A stretch of 64,000 nucleotides of DNA from G965220305 sp965220305 (GTDB taxonomy: Bacteria > Chloroflexota > Dehalococcoidia > Lucifugimonadales > UBA3495), in NCBI GenBank assembly GCA_965220305.1, contig OZ244817.1, positions 930,001-994,000 of the forward strand. The letters are read 5' to 3'. Under the pieces are notes generated by a model that was given only the letters and a program-made list of their open reading frames with translations, was not told where the DNA came from and made no database searches. Each line of letters begins with the position of its first letter. Position 1 is the first letter of the stretch. The translations under genes and the position numbers were made by a program. Below are positions 52,156-60,973 of this stretch, piece after piece.

Positions 52156-52887
52156 ATGACAAGCAACAACCGGAAATACGCGGCCTTCGACCTGGAAACC
52201 GGGGCGGACATCCCGGAGGACGACGACTGGCGGGACCACCGGCCCCTGGGAATCACCTGCGCGGCGCTCTACGCGCCGGAGTTGGGCGAGCCCATCACCT
52301 GGCACGGCACGGAAGAGACGGGAGAGATAGCCGACCGGATGAACAGCAAGGAACTGACCCTCATGGTACGTCAGTTGGAGCACCTGCAGCAGCAACGGGG
52401 TTTCACCATCGTGACCTGGAACGGCCTGGGCTTCGACTTCGACGTGCTGGCCGAGGAATCGGGGCTGGCGCAGGAATGCCGCCAACTGGCCCTGGGACAC
52501 CTGGACCTGATGTTCCACTTCTTCTGCAAGCAGGGCTACCCCCTGGGACTGGCGGCAGCCGCGGCGGGCATGGGAGTGGAGGGGAAGACCGAGGGCATGG
52601 ACGGCAAACTGGCGGTGCGGATGTGGCGGGAAGGGGAACGGGAGAGCGTGATCGATTACTGCGCCCAGGACACCCGCTGCACCCTGGAGGTGGCGCAGGC
52701 CTGCGAGGTGGCGCGAAGCCTCAAGTGGACCAGCCGCGCGGGGCGCCAGCAGTCGATGTCCCTGCGGGCTGGCTGGCTCAACGTCCGGCAGGCGATGAAG
52801 CTGCCCCAGCCCGACACCGGCTGGATGGGAGAGCCCATACCCAGGGAGAGATTCACCGAGTGGCTGGGGCTGGAAGAGCGGAAGTGA
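52156..52887 (+). CDS. DnaQ-like 3'-5' exonuclease (DEDD superfamily)
   Basis: This 243-residue RNase H-fold exonuclease shows ExoI as AAFDLETGADI, ExoII as VTWNGLGFDFDVL, and ExoIII as VIDYCAQDTRCTLEV, giving the four acidic residues with a Tyr-type (DEDDy) third motif. Such phage proteins usually serve proofreading or end processing. GGGAAAAGGAAG precedes the ATG. It lies in the replication operon between the UvrD-like helicase and the ASCH gene. Confidence 0.82.
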   Translation: MTSNNRKYAAFDLETGADIPEDDDWRDHRPLGITCAALYAPELGEPITWHGTEETGEIADRMNSKELTLMVRQLEHLQQQRGFTIVTWNGLGFDFDVLAEESGLAQECRQLALGHLDLMFHFFCKQGYPLGLAAAAAGMGVEGKTEGMDGKLAVRMWREGERESVIDYCAQDTRCTLEVAQACEVARSLKWTSRAGRQQSMSLRAGWLNVRQAMKLPQPDTGWMGEPIPRERFTEWLGLEERK

Positions 52888-52956
52888 AGGACCCCACGGC
52901 AACAGATTGCCCAGGAGGGCAAAACTTGGAAAGCCAGACCCAATAGGGAGAAAAAG

Positions 52957-53454
52957 ATGAAAGCCCTCACACTCTACCAGCCCTGGGCATCCCTCATCGC
53001 CGAGGGCCCCAAGATGGTGGAAACCCGGTCATGGGCCGCCCCGGCATGGGTCATCGGTCAACGCATAGCCATCCACGCTGGGAAGCGGAGGGTCAGGATC
53101 AGCAATGGATACGACCCGGCGATGTACCACGCGATGGTCCAGACCCATGGCTCGGACTGGCAGAACCACCTGCCCCTGGGAGCGGTGGTAGCCACGGCGA
53201 AGCTGGCCGGATGTTTCAGGGTAGTCGGTTGGAACGGAGACCAGCAGTTGAAGCTGGAGGGATCCAGCGCCGGCGAGGAGAACATTGTTCCCGACCCCTT
53301 CGGGGACTTCCTCCCGGGGAGATGGCTATGGGTCCTGGAGGAGATCGAAAGGCTGGATCCAGCCATACCCGCCAGAGGAAACCGGATGCTGTGGGACTGG
53401 GAGCAGACGAAAGACGGAAGCGAGCCGGGAGGAAAAGATGATGGACCCGAATAA
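52957..53454 (+). CDS. ASCH domain protein
   Basis: This 165-residue protein starts MKALTLYQPWASLIAEGPKM, then VETRSWAAPAWVIGQRIAIH, the classic ASCH/PUA-like pattern with the Q-P-W-A and E-T-R-S-W motifs. The second half has LPLGAVVATAKLAGCFRV and GRWLWVLEEIERL. ASCH folds bind RNA or modified nucleosides and are common in phage early regions. GGGAGAAAAAG precedes the ATG. The exact substrate is unknown. Confidence 0.88.
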   Translation: MKALTLYQPWASLIAEGPKMVETRSWAAPAWVIGQRIAIHAGKRRVRISNGYDPAMYHAMVQTHGSDWQNHLPLGAVVATAKLAGCFRVVGWNGDQQLKLEGSSAGEENIVPDPFGDFLPGRWLWVLEEIERLDPAIPARGNRMLWDWEQTKDGSEPGGKDDGPE

Positions 53455-53652
53455 CCACCCGGAATCAAAGCGCCTGAGATTCATAACCTAGGCGGAGATT
53501 GAATGCTGGAACCATCATCCCCACATGTATGTGAGGACATCTAATGCCAGCTCGGGCTTCAAGCTTGGAGAGGAACTCACCCTGACCCGCAGCGCAGACC
53601 CCCATACCCCGGAGCATCGGGTAGGAAAAACACAGGAGGAAGGAACCGAGAG

Positions 53653-54165
53653 ATGACCATATTCAGGCCGGAGGACTGCCGGGACATCGGCAGGAACAAC
53701 ACCCACAAGGTGGAGGAGATCAACCAAGAGGGCGATGCGACCCTCATCTGCCCCTGCTGTGAAGGTTCGGGGAAACACGCCGACCAGCCAGGGAACAACC
53801 CGATGGCGCAGATCTACCAATGTAAGACCTGCCAGGGACGGGGAAACCTGACACCGAGGATGAGAACCGTTCGTGCCTCCTGGAACGGCGCCAGCCTGAG
53901 CGACCAACTCAACATCAAACCCAGCAGGCACCAAGAACAGACCTGGCGCATCCACGGCTTGGGGGAGGAACGGGAAGCCACCGGAAGCACCGTGGAGATG
54001 ATAAAGCTCGCCCACCTGATCCTAGAAAAAATGGAGCCTGCAGGCCGGATGGAACGGCTGGAGTGGGTGAAGGAGTACCGGAGGCTCCGTCCATCGGCGA
54101 CCCTCAAAGAAGCGATGCAGGCATTCGACCAGGAACGCCCCCAACCAAGGGAGATAACGGCATAG
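53653..54165 (+). CDS. Hypothetical protein with DnaJ-like CxxCxGxG zinc knuckles
   Basis: This 170-residue protein has CPCCEGSG (about residue 33) and CKTCQGRG (about residue 57), the paired CxxCxGxG units of DnaJ-type zinc fingers, but no J domain. The remainder is helical and charged (HLILEKMEPAGRMERLEWVK). No function can be assigned. CAGGAGGAAGG lies upstream. The preceding 198 bases contain no convincing gene. Confidence 0.6.
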   Translation: MTIFRPEDCRDIGRNNTHKVEEINQEGDATLICPCCEGSGKHADQPGNNPMAQIYQCKTCQGRGNLTPRMRTVRASWNGASLSDQLNIKPSRHQEQTWRIHGLGEEREATGSTVEMIKLAHLILEKMEPAGRMERLEWVKEYRRLRPSATLKEAMQAFDQERPQPREITA

Positions 54166-54172
54166 GAGACCG

Positions 54173-54421
54173 ATGGCCAACCAGGGTCAACAGCGCAGCG
54201 TTCTGGGCCGGAACCAGCCGGAAAGGGGCAGGGACAAGGCAAGATGTCCCCGGTGCGGCGGAATGCTGTACGTTGAGAAACTGCCCGACGATGGGCCGAG
54301 GCGAAAGTTCTCGGAGTGGACCTGCCTGGTCTGCGGTCAGACCTACTACCCCGGCAGGAAAGAGGAAAGCGCGAGGAACGGGAAGAAACCGCAGGAGACG
54401 GGAAGCCGATGGACAGCCTGA
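54173..54421 (+). CDS. Small zinc-ribbon protein
   Basis: This 82-residue basic protein has CPRCGGML and CLVCGQTYY, 24 residues apart, a simple zinc ribbon. It starts 7 bases after the previous stop behind TAGGAGACCG, and its end overlaps the start of the methylase-like gene by 13 bases, so expression is likely coupled. Function unknown. Confidence 0.6.
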   Translation: MANQGQQRSVLGRNQPERGRDKARCPRCGGMLYVEKLPDDGPRRKFSEWTCLVCGQTYYPGRKEESARNGKKPQETGSRWTA

Positions 54422-55287
54422 CCCCGCCCATCCCCTACTACGGCGGAAAGCGACGCTGGGTGAAGCCGGTATGGGACCGGTTGGGAAACCCCGACGTCTA
54501 CCTGGAGCCCTGCGGGGGAGACCTGGCGGTGCTGCTGGGACGTCCCCACAAACCCAAGCTGGAGGTGGTCTGCGACACCAACGGGCTGGTCAGCAACTTC
54601 TGGCGGGCCATACGGCACGACCCAGAGGGAGTGGCCCTGGAGGCCGACTACCCGACCATCCACCAGGACCTGACGGCGCGACAAAGGTGGCTCATGGAAT
54701 GGGTCGTGAAGAACGCCGAGAGGCTTTCCCAAGACCCCGAATACTTCGACACCAAGGCTGCCGGATGGTGGGGCTGGGGAGCCTCCAGTTGGCTCGGGTC
54801 GGGATGGTGCCTGACCGGGAACGAGAAACCGCCCAGGGCGCCTGACGGCGACAGCCAGGGAATCCAGGCCCAACGAACTGAACTGGAAGGAGAAATAGGA
54901 ACCGGGGAAAGGCTCATGCCATGGTTCAAAGCCCTAGCCAGTAGGCTGTCCCGGGTCGCGGTGCTGAACCGGGACTGGAAGGCCGCCCTCACCCCGGCGA
55001 TGTTCCAGGAGAGCCGGAGAAAAGACCGCCTGGTGGGAATCTTCCTGGACGGCGCGTCAGGCCAGACGGCAGAGGAGACCTGGGAATGGGCGAGGTGGAT
55101 GGGAGAGCGGTACCGCATCGCCTACGCCTGCCGGGAAGGAGAAATGGAACCTCCCAGGGGCTGGGAGGCGATAACGATGGAATTCAGAGGCGTCAGCCGA
55201 CCGCACCACCGGGAAGACCGGGATATGGTCCTCTTCTCCCCAGCTTGCATCGTGCCGCAGCCGTCCCTGTTCGGGCCGGACTTCTGA
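54409..55287 (+). CDS. D12-class adenine methylase relative with altered DPPY motif
   Basis: This 292-residue protein follows the Dam/D12 layout: PIPYYGGKRRWVKPVW (SAM-binding motif X), YLEPCGGDLAVLLG (motif I), VVCDTNGLVSNFWRA, and the phage-type WWGWGASSWLGSGWC. Where the catalytic DPPY should stand it reads GIFLDGASGQTAEETWEWAR, with DGAS from residue 214. Without the Pro-Pro-Tyr it may be inactive or altered, or the motif may have shifted. ATG 54409 follows CAGGAGACGGG. It may once have protected element DNA from host restriction. Confidence 0.68.
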   Translation: MDSLTPPIPYYGGKRRWVKPVWDRLGNPDVYLEPCGGDLAVLLGRPHKPKLEVVCDTNGLVSNFWRAIRHDPEGVALEADYPTIHQDLTARQRWLMEWVVKNAERLSQDPEYFDTKAAGWWGWGASSWLGSGWCLTGNEKPPRAPDGDSQGIQAQRTELEGEIGTGERLMPWFKALASRLSRVAVLNRDWKAALTPAMFQESRRKDRLVGIFLDGASGQTAEETWEWARWMGERYRIAYACREGEMEPPRGWEAITMEFRGVSRPHHREDRDMVLFSPACIVPQPSLFGPDF

Positions 55288-55324
55288 ACCGCAAGGATAC
55301 AAAGAAAAGGAAGGAGGAAAGCCG

Positions 55325-58300
55325 ATGGACCCTGCAACCGGGGAAAAACAGAGAAAGCTAGCCGTGGCGGCGCGGGAGGCGGGGATGGCCGACAACGGGC
55401 TGAGCGAGAACTCGGTGAGAGTGCTGGAGCGCCGCTACCTAGCCAAGGACCAGAAGGGCCGGGTGACGGAAAACCCCGCGGGGATGTTCCGGCGGGTAGC
55501 CGGGAACCTGTCGCAGGCCGAACTGGGATATGGAGCGAGCGAGGAGCTTCGCAGCCAGGTGGAGGAGGAGTTCCACCAGGTGATGAGCCAACTGGAATTT
55601 CTCCCCAACTCACCCACGTTGATGAACGCGGGGCGGGAACTGCAGCAGCTTTCAGCATGTTTCGTACTGCCCATCGAGGACTCGCTGGACAGCATCTTCG
55701 GCGCGGTGAAGCAGACAGCGCTGATCCACAAGAGCGGCGGAGGGACGGGATTCTCCTTTTCCCGGCTACGCCCCGCGGGAGACCTGGTGGGCTCCACCGG
55801 AGGGGTGGCCTCCGGCCCGGTGAGCTTCATCGGGGCCTTCGACGCCGCTACCGACGTGGTGAAGCAGGGCAGCGCCCGCCGAGGGGCCAACATGGCGATA
55901 CTCAACGTGGACCACCCCGACATCCTGGAATTCATCCGGGTCAAGCGGGACCCGGGAAAACTCGTCAACTTCAACATCTCGGTGGCGATCACCGGGGAGT
56001 TCATGGAGAAGGTGAAGCAGGGCGAGGACTACGACCTGATCAACCCCCGCAGCGGGGAAGTCACGGGGCAACTCAACTCCAAGGAGGTGTTCGACGAGAT
56101 CGTGGAATCGGCCTGGGCCACCGGGGACCCGGGGCTGGTGTTTCTGGACCGGATGAACCAAGGGAACCCCAACCCCCAACTGGGGCAGATTGAGAGCACC
56201 AATCCCTGCGTCACCGGGGACACCCTGATATACACCAGCACGGGAATGCAGAGGGCCGGGGATCTCTACCGTGCACAGGCGCCCCCCGCAGTGGCAACCG
56301 ACGGCAGGTTCGTCAACAAGACCTTCCAGCAGGCCAGCCCGGTGTTCTTCTCCGGGGTGAAACCGGTATACCGCCTGACGACCCACGAGGGATACGAGGT
56401 CCGGGTCACCGGAGACCACCGGATCATGACAGAATCTGGGTGGGTTCACGCTGAGGACCTACAACCCGACCAGGCCATCCACATACTGAACCGGGAAGGG
56501 GGATTCGGCCCCCACGGGTCCAGGGAGATGGGAGAACTCCTGGGATGGCTCGTCGGGGACGGGACACTAAACAGGCGGATGGCGGTACTCTCCTTCTTCG
56601 ACCGGAAGAAGGAACTGGCCCCAGACTTTGACACCATGATGGAACAGAACGTGCCGGAACCCGTGGGACCACGGAGAAACTACAGCATCAGCGTTGCGGA
56701 GTTGCCGGAGCGGAACGAGGCCAGGGTCCAATCCACCAGGTTCCTGAAGGTCGCCGAGGAATACGGAATCACGCCCAGCAACAAGCATATCGTCCCCGAG
56801 AGGGTCCTGACGGGCACCAGGGAGATGCAGGCGGGATTCCTCCGCAGCCTGTTCTCCGCCGACGGTCACGTGAACCAGCCCACCGGCAGGGGGGCCGGGA
56901 TACACCTGACCTCCATCAGCCGCCAGATGCTGCTGGACGTGCAGCGCCTGCTGCTCAACCACGGTATCGCCAGCCGCATCTACTTCGACCGCCGGGCCGC
57001 CGGAACCAAAGAACTGCCCGACGGCCAAGGGGGCTCCCAGACCCACCAGACCAAGGCTTACCACGAACTGCTGATATCCAAGGACAACCTGCCCCGGTTC
57101 CGGGACCGGATAGGCTTCCTGGACGGGTTCAAACAAGGACTGCTCGACACCACCATGGGGTCCTACAAGCGGGAACCCCAGCCCGAACACTTCACCGCCA
57201 GGTTCAAGGAACTGGTGCCCGACGGCATCGAGGAAGTGTTTGACCTGACGGAACCCGTTACTCATTCGTTCATAGCCAACGGCATAGTGGTATCAAACTG
57301 TGGCGAACAAGTCTTGTTGCCATACGAGTCCTGCAACCTGGGCTCGGTGAACCTGGCCCGGATGCTCCGGGTTACCGACGAGGAGACGCTGGAGATCGAC
57401 TGGGAGCGGCTGAGGCGGGTGATCCGCACCGGGGTCCGGATGCTGGACAACGTCATCGACATGAACGAATTCCCCATCCTGGAAATCGAGGAGATGAGCC
57501 GGAAGACCCGGCGCATCGGGCTGGGGGTCATGGGATGGGCCGACACGCTGGTGATGCTGGGGATCAAGTACGACTCGGAGGAAGCCTTGGAACTGGCCCA
57601 CCTGGTGATGGGGTTCATCCAGGAAGAGACCCACCGTGCATCGGGGGACCTGGCGGAGGAGCGGGGAAACTTCCCCGCCTGGGAGGGCAGCATCTACGAG
57701 GATCCCATGCGGAACTCGGCCCCGGTGACCATCGCCCCCACGGGAACCATCAGCATCATCGCCGGGGCCAGCAGCGGCATCGAGCCCCTCTTCGCCCTCT
57801 CCTACGTGCGCAACGTCATGGACGGAACCCGGCTGGTGGAGGTCAACCCCAACTTCGAGGCAGTGGCAATTGGGGAGGGATTCCACACGCCGGAGCTGAT
57901 GGAACGGCTGGCGGAGACCGGCAGCCTGAAGGACCTGGACCCCGTATCAAGTACGGGACAGGCCGTACCCGAGTGGGTCAGAGAGATCTTCCGCACCTCC
58001 CACGACATCAGCCCGGACTGGCATGTGCTGATGCAGTCGGCCTTCCAGGCCCACACCGATAACTCGGTGTCCAAGACCATCAACCTACCCGCCGACGCGA
58101 CCCGGGAGGACGTGAAGAACGCCTACCTCCTGGCCTACATGACCAACTGCAAAGGCATCACCGTCTACCGGGACGGGAGCAAGGCCGAACAGGTACTGAG
58201 CGCCGGCGCAGCGACGACAGCGGATACCAAGGTCAGAGGCCCCCTGGAACGGCCCCGGCTGATGACCGGGGTGACAGAGCGATTCCGCACCGCGCACGGC

Positions 58301-58723
58301 AACATGTACGTGACGCTGAACTACGACCAGCCCAACCATCCCTTCGAGATCTTCACCAACCTGGGGAAGGCGGGAGGCTGCGACTCAGCCCAACTGGAGG
58401 CAGTGAGCCGGCTGGCCTCCCTCTGCCTACGGTCCGGGGTGAACCCCTCGGAACTCATGCGGAACCTGCAGGGCATCACCTGCTGTCCCGCATGGGACAA
58501 CGGAGTGCTGATCCGCTCAACTCCAGACGCCGTGGCACTCATGCTGCGGCGGCACGGGAACATCGACCGCAGCGCCATGGAAAGCCAGCCGGAGAACTCG
58601 CCCCAGAGATCAATCATAGAGGCCAGCCGGCTCAAGTGCCCCGACTGCAACACCCTGGTGGAATTCCGCGAGGGATGCGAGACCTGCCCGGCGCCCGGAT
58701 GCGGCTGGAGCCGGTGCTACTAG
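55325..58723 (+). CDS. nrdJ: Class II (adenosylcobalamin-dependent) ribonucleotide reductase with an intein
   Basis: The 1132-residue precursor contains a 364-residue intein (residues 295-658); the 768-residue mature enzyme makes deoxynucleotides. Visible are LPNSPTLMNAGRELQQLSAC with redox Cys112, the spliced STNP-CGEQ with radical Cys and catalytic Glu, ESCNLGSVNLARML, APTGTISIIAGASSGIEPLF, and the C-terminal four-Cys ribbon CPDCNTLVEF...CETCPAPGCGW. Architecture marks NrdJ and implies B12. AAGGAAGGAGG precedes the ATG. Phages carry RNRs to boost dNTP supply. Confidence 0.94.
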   Translation: MDPATGEKQRKLAVAAREAGMADNGLSENSVRVLERRYLAKDQKGRVTENPAGMFRRVAGNLSQAELGYGASEELRSQVEEEFHQVMSQLEFLPNSPTLMNAGRELQQLSACFVLPIEDSLDSIFGAVKQTALIHKSGGGTGFSFSRLRPAGDLVGSTGGVASGPVSFIGAFDAATDVVKQGSARRGANMAILNVDHPDILEFIRVKRDPGKLVNFNISVAITGEFMEKVKQGEDYDLINPRSGEVTGQLNSKEVFDEIVESAWATGDPGLVFLDRMNQGNPNPQLGQIESTNPCVTGDTLIYTSTGMQRAGDLYRAQAPPAVATDGRFVNKTFQQASPVFFSGVKPVYRLTTHEGYEVRVTGDHRIMTESGWVHAEDLQPDQAIHILNREGGFGPHGSREMGELLGWLVGDGTLNRRMAVLSFFDRKKELAPDFDTMMEQNVPEPVGPRRNYSISVAELPERNEARVQSTRFLKVAEEYGITPSNKHIVPERVLTGTREMQAGFLRSLFSADGHVNQPTGRGAGIHLTSISRQMLLDVQRLLLNHGIASRIYFDRRAAGTKELPDGQGGSQTHQTKAYHELLISKDNLPRFRDRIGFLDGFKQGLLDTTMGSYKREPQPEHFTARFKELVPDGIEEVFDLTEPVTHSFIANGIVVSNCGEQVLLPYESCNLGSVNLARMLRVTDEETLEIDWERLRRVIRTGVRMLDNVIDMNEFPILEIEEMSRKTRRIGLGVMGWADTLVMLGIKYDSEEALELAHLVMGFIQEETHRASGDLAEERGNFPAWEGSIYEDPMRNSAPVTIAPTGTISIIAGASSGIEPLFALSYVRNVMDGTRLVEVNPNFEAVAIGEGFHTPELMERLAETGSLKDLDPVSSTGQAVPEWVREIFRTSHDISPDWHVLMQSAFQAHTDNSVSKTINLPADATREDVKNAYLLAYMTNCKGITVYRDGSKAEQVLSAGAATTADTKVRGPLERPRLMTGVTERFRTAHGNMYVTLNYDQPNHPFEIFTNLGKAGGCDSAQLEAVSRLASLCLRSGVNPSELMRNLQGITCCPAWDNGVLIRSTPDAVALMLRRHGNIDRSAMESQPENSPQRSIIEASRLKCPDCNTLVEFREGCETCPAPGCGWSRCY
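56207..57298 (+). other. Intein (class 1, LAGLIDADG) within nrdJ
   Basis: The intein begins CVTGDTLIYTSTG right after STNP and ends VTHSFIANGIVVSN before Cys of CGEQ. LAGLIDADG motifs appear as ELLGWLVGDGTLN and FLRSLFSADGHVN; block B is VTGDHRI. The +1 Cys is the enzyme's thiyl-radical Cys. The penultimate residue is Ser rather than the usual His. Confidence 0.9.
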
Positions 58724-58747
58724 AGAAAGTCAGGGAGGCCCAAAACA

Positions 58748-59089
58748 ATGGAGACAAGGACTGACAGGACAAGCGAGAAGAATGCCGCGGAACACGCCCT
58801 AAACGGGTGCCGGGTCCACCAAGACTGCCTGGAGTGTCCATTGCCCGTCTGCATCATGGAGTTGACTCCGCCGGAGGCCCGGCGAGCCGTGTACGAACAC
58901 AAAACGGACCTGATGGAACGGCAGGTGAAAGTGATGATGGTGCAGGGCTTGACCCGGAGGCAGGCGGTGACCCGGATGGCCGGACTGCTGGGGGTTAAGC
59001 ACACCTCCAACATCTACCGGAAGCTCAAGAAACACCGGGAGAAGAAACTCGCCGGGACCGCGGCGCTCCACCAGTCCCAGAGGGAATGA
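58748..59089 (+). CDS. Hypothetical protein with Cys-rich N-terminus and HTH-like C-terminus
   Basis: This 113-residue protein has the cysteine cluster CRVHQDCLECPLPVC (residues 21-35), likely a metal site. The second half (GLTRRQAVTRMAGLLGVKHT, then SNIYRKLKKHREKK) reads like a helix-turn-helix with a basic tail. A small phage transcription factor is possible. GGGAGG precedes the ATG, 24 bases after nrdJ. Confidence 0.55.
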   Translation: METRTDRTSEKNAAEHALNGCRVHQDCLECPLPVCIMELTPPEARRAVYEHKTDLMERQVKVMMVQGLTRRQAVTRMAGLLGVKHTSNIYRKLKKHREKKLAGTAALHQSQRE

Positions 59090-59101
59090 GGAGAAGAAGA
59101 G

Positions 59102-59881
59102 ATGCAGAACCGGTACACGGGTGATGTGGGGGACTTCGGAAAATACGGACTGCTCCGGGCGCTAATCTCCGGGGAAGGTAGGGAGCCTCCCCAGCTGGGG
59201 GTGGTGTGGTACCTGACGCCCGATGAGAGCAAGAGCCGGGATGGACGCCAGACCGGATACCTGGGACTGGACGAAAAGAAGCGACGGCAGTTCACCCAAT
59301 GCGACGAGGAGTTGTACCTAGCCCTGGGCGGCATCGTCGGAGCGGGCGCCCGGAGCGTGGAGGCGGTGCAGCAATCGGCGATCCTTCCTGAGGGAACCGT
59401 CTACTACAACAAGCCGCTGGACCTGAGAGGGGTGAAGAAAGGGCCAGGCGAGACCCTGCAGCAGGCACGGGAACAGGCCAGGGCGAAGTGGAACGCCAAG
59501 GCCCTGGAGAAGACAAAAGACTGCGGGATTGTATTTCTGGACCCCGACAACGGGCTGGAGACGGGCAGCGTGGACGCCGCCGCTCTACGGGGAGTGAAGT
59601 ACGCCTACTACGACGAGCTGAAGTCCTACCTGGACCGGGAACAGAGCGTGGTGGTGTACCACCACCTCAACCGGGGAAGCCGGAGCCAGAACCAAATCTT
59701 CCGGAAACAGCGGGAGATATACGAGCGGCTGGGGCGGAGAGCCTTCGCCATGCGTTATCACCGGGGCAGCCCCCGGGCCTTCATTCTGATACCCCAGAGC
59801 CGGAGCCGGGGAGAGATAACGGAGAGTACCCGCCGGATGCTCACCGGGGCCTGGGGCCGGCACTTCACGATGGTCGGGTAG
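59102..59881 (+). CDS. Hypothetical phage protein with LDPDNG motif
   Basis: This 259-residue protein begins MQNRYTGDVGDFGKYGLLRA, continues GVVWYLTPDESKSRDGR, and has GIVFLDPDNGLETG near residue 144 and SVVVYHHLNRGSRSQNQIFR near 182. The D-P-D-N-G strand end resembles a methyltransferase-type acidic loop, and the segment with HH suggests catalysis or metal binding. I recognise the pattern as a recurring uncharacterised family but assign no activity. GAGGAG precedes the ATG. Confidence 0.55.
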   Translation: MQNRYTGDVGDFGKYGLLRALISGEGREPPQLGVVWYLTPDESKSRDGRQTGYLGLDEKKRRQFTQCDEELYLALGGIVGAGARSVEAVQQSAILPEGTVYYNKPLDLRGVKKGPGETLQQAREQARAKWNAKALEKTKDCGIVFLDPDNGLETGSVDAAALRGVKYAYYDELKSYLDREQSVVVYHHLNRGSRSQNQIFRKQREIYERLGRRAFAMRYHRGSPRAFILIPQSRSRGEITESTRRMLTGAWGRHFTMVG

Positions 59882-59889
59882 GAAAAGAG

Positions 59890-60439
59890 GTGGAACAGCA
59901 TGGAAAGGACATCCGGTCCCACCGGTTCTACGCCAACGTGCTGAGCGAGACAGAGTGCAAGGGATTGCGACCTGGGGCGCTGCGAACCCGGAACGCTGAG
60001 CCTGAGAGAAACGCTGGAGCGCGTCGAGCGGACCGGCCACGGCTTCCACTTTCAGACCAAGTCGGTCCACAGCCTGAAAGACGAGAACCGGGAACAGGTC
60101 ACCAGAACCCTCAACCCCCAGTTGGACAAGTTCCTGGATATCAACCCGGTGTACGAGATCGTGCAGGCCAGACCGGGAGGGGTGCAACCCACGAGTTACC
60201 GCCAAGCCCTGCAGAGGCAACTGGAACAGCAGGGATGCGACACCAAGGACATCGAGGACAAAGACCTGGAGGAAAAATTTGAGCTCCGGCAGGCATGGCG
60301 GTGCAACGACGGCACCAGTCACCTGACTGAACTGGACGAAATGCCGGAATCGGGCCGACGCCCGATATGCAACGGGGCAGCGCTCCTGCCAGTGGAACGA
60401 ACCAGGAGAAGGTTCCCAACGACCCCGCCACACCCGTGA
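59890..60439 (+). pseudogene. Probable frameshifted hypothetical gene
   Basis: From GTG 59890 a plausible N-terminus (EQHGKDIRSHRFYANVLSET) is followed by a frame whose composition degrades. The +1 frame from about 59,957 then becomes coherent (DLGRCEPGTLSLRETLERVE...FHFQTKSVHSLKDENREQVT) to 60,439. No start codon with a Shine-Dalgarno introduces the second frame. A single-base indel near 59,955-59,975 would restore one gene of about 180 codons. Function unknown. Confidence 0.35.
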
Positions 60440-60450
60440 GGAGGAAGCGA

Positions 60451-60720
60451 ATGCAGGAAGACGCGCAGCGCCTGGAATACGGGCCGGAGCCGGGGATCTT
60501 CCCGGAGACCGAGGCCCGGGACGCGCTGGACCAGATGGTCCAGACCTTCGGTCCCGTCGAAACGCTGAGGATGGCAGAGGCCGCGAGCCGGAGGGCCCCC
60601 AAGAACCCTCGGAACCGGGAGTCCCGGAAATTCCTGGAGACGAGGATAGTCCAGAGCAACAACACCGAGTTCAACTGCCGGCCAAACCCGGGGGTGGAGA
60701 AGTCCAGCGGCTACACCTGA
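60451..60720 (+). CDS. Hypothetical small protein
   Basis: This 89-residue acidic-to-basic protein begins MQEDAQRLEYGPEPGIFPET and has helices EARDALDQMVQTFGPVETLR and MAEAASRRAPKN. GAGGAGGAAGCGA gives an excellent ribosome-binding site, which supports it as real. Not recognised. A short perfect hairpin (GTCCGGCA/TGCCGGAC, about 60,732-60,749) follows; the remaining gap to 60,973 holds no convincing gene. Confidence 0.5.
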   Translation: MQEDAQRLEYGPEPGIFPETEARDALDQMVQTFGPVETLRMAEAASRRAPKNPRNRESRKFLETRIVQSNNTEFNCRPNPGVEKSSGYT

Positions 60721-60973
60721 TGGGGGCCGGAGTCCGGCAGTTGCCGGACCCTGCACATCTCGCTGAACAGCGCGGGTAGATGCACCGACGACGTGAGGCC
60801 GGCCGGAAGCAAGCCGGACATCAGGAGAGACTTCAGCGACCGGGAGCCAGTGGCGCTGTACCGGAAGCGACACCGCAAGTGAATCGGGAGCGATCCCGGA
60901 AACCGGAGCATACACGAGGCAGGGCATGGACCGGTAGCAGGACCCCACCAAAGAAGAGGAGAAGAATAACCGG

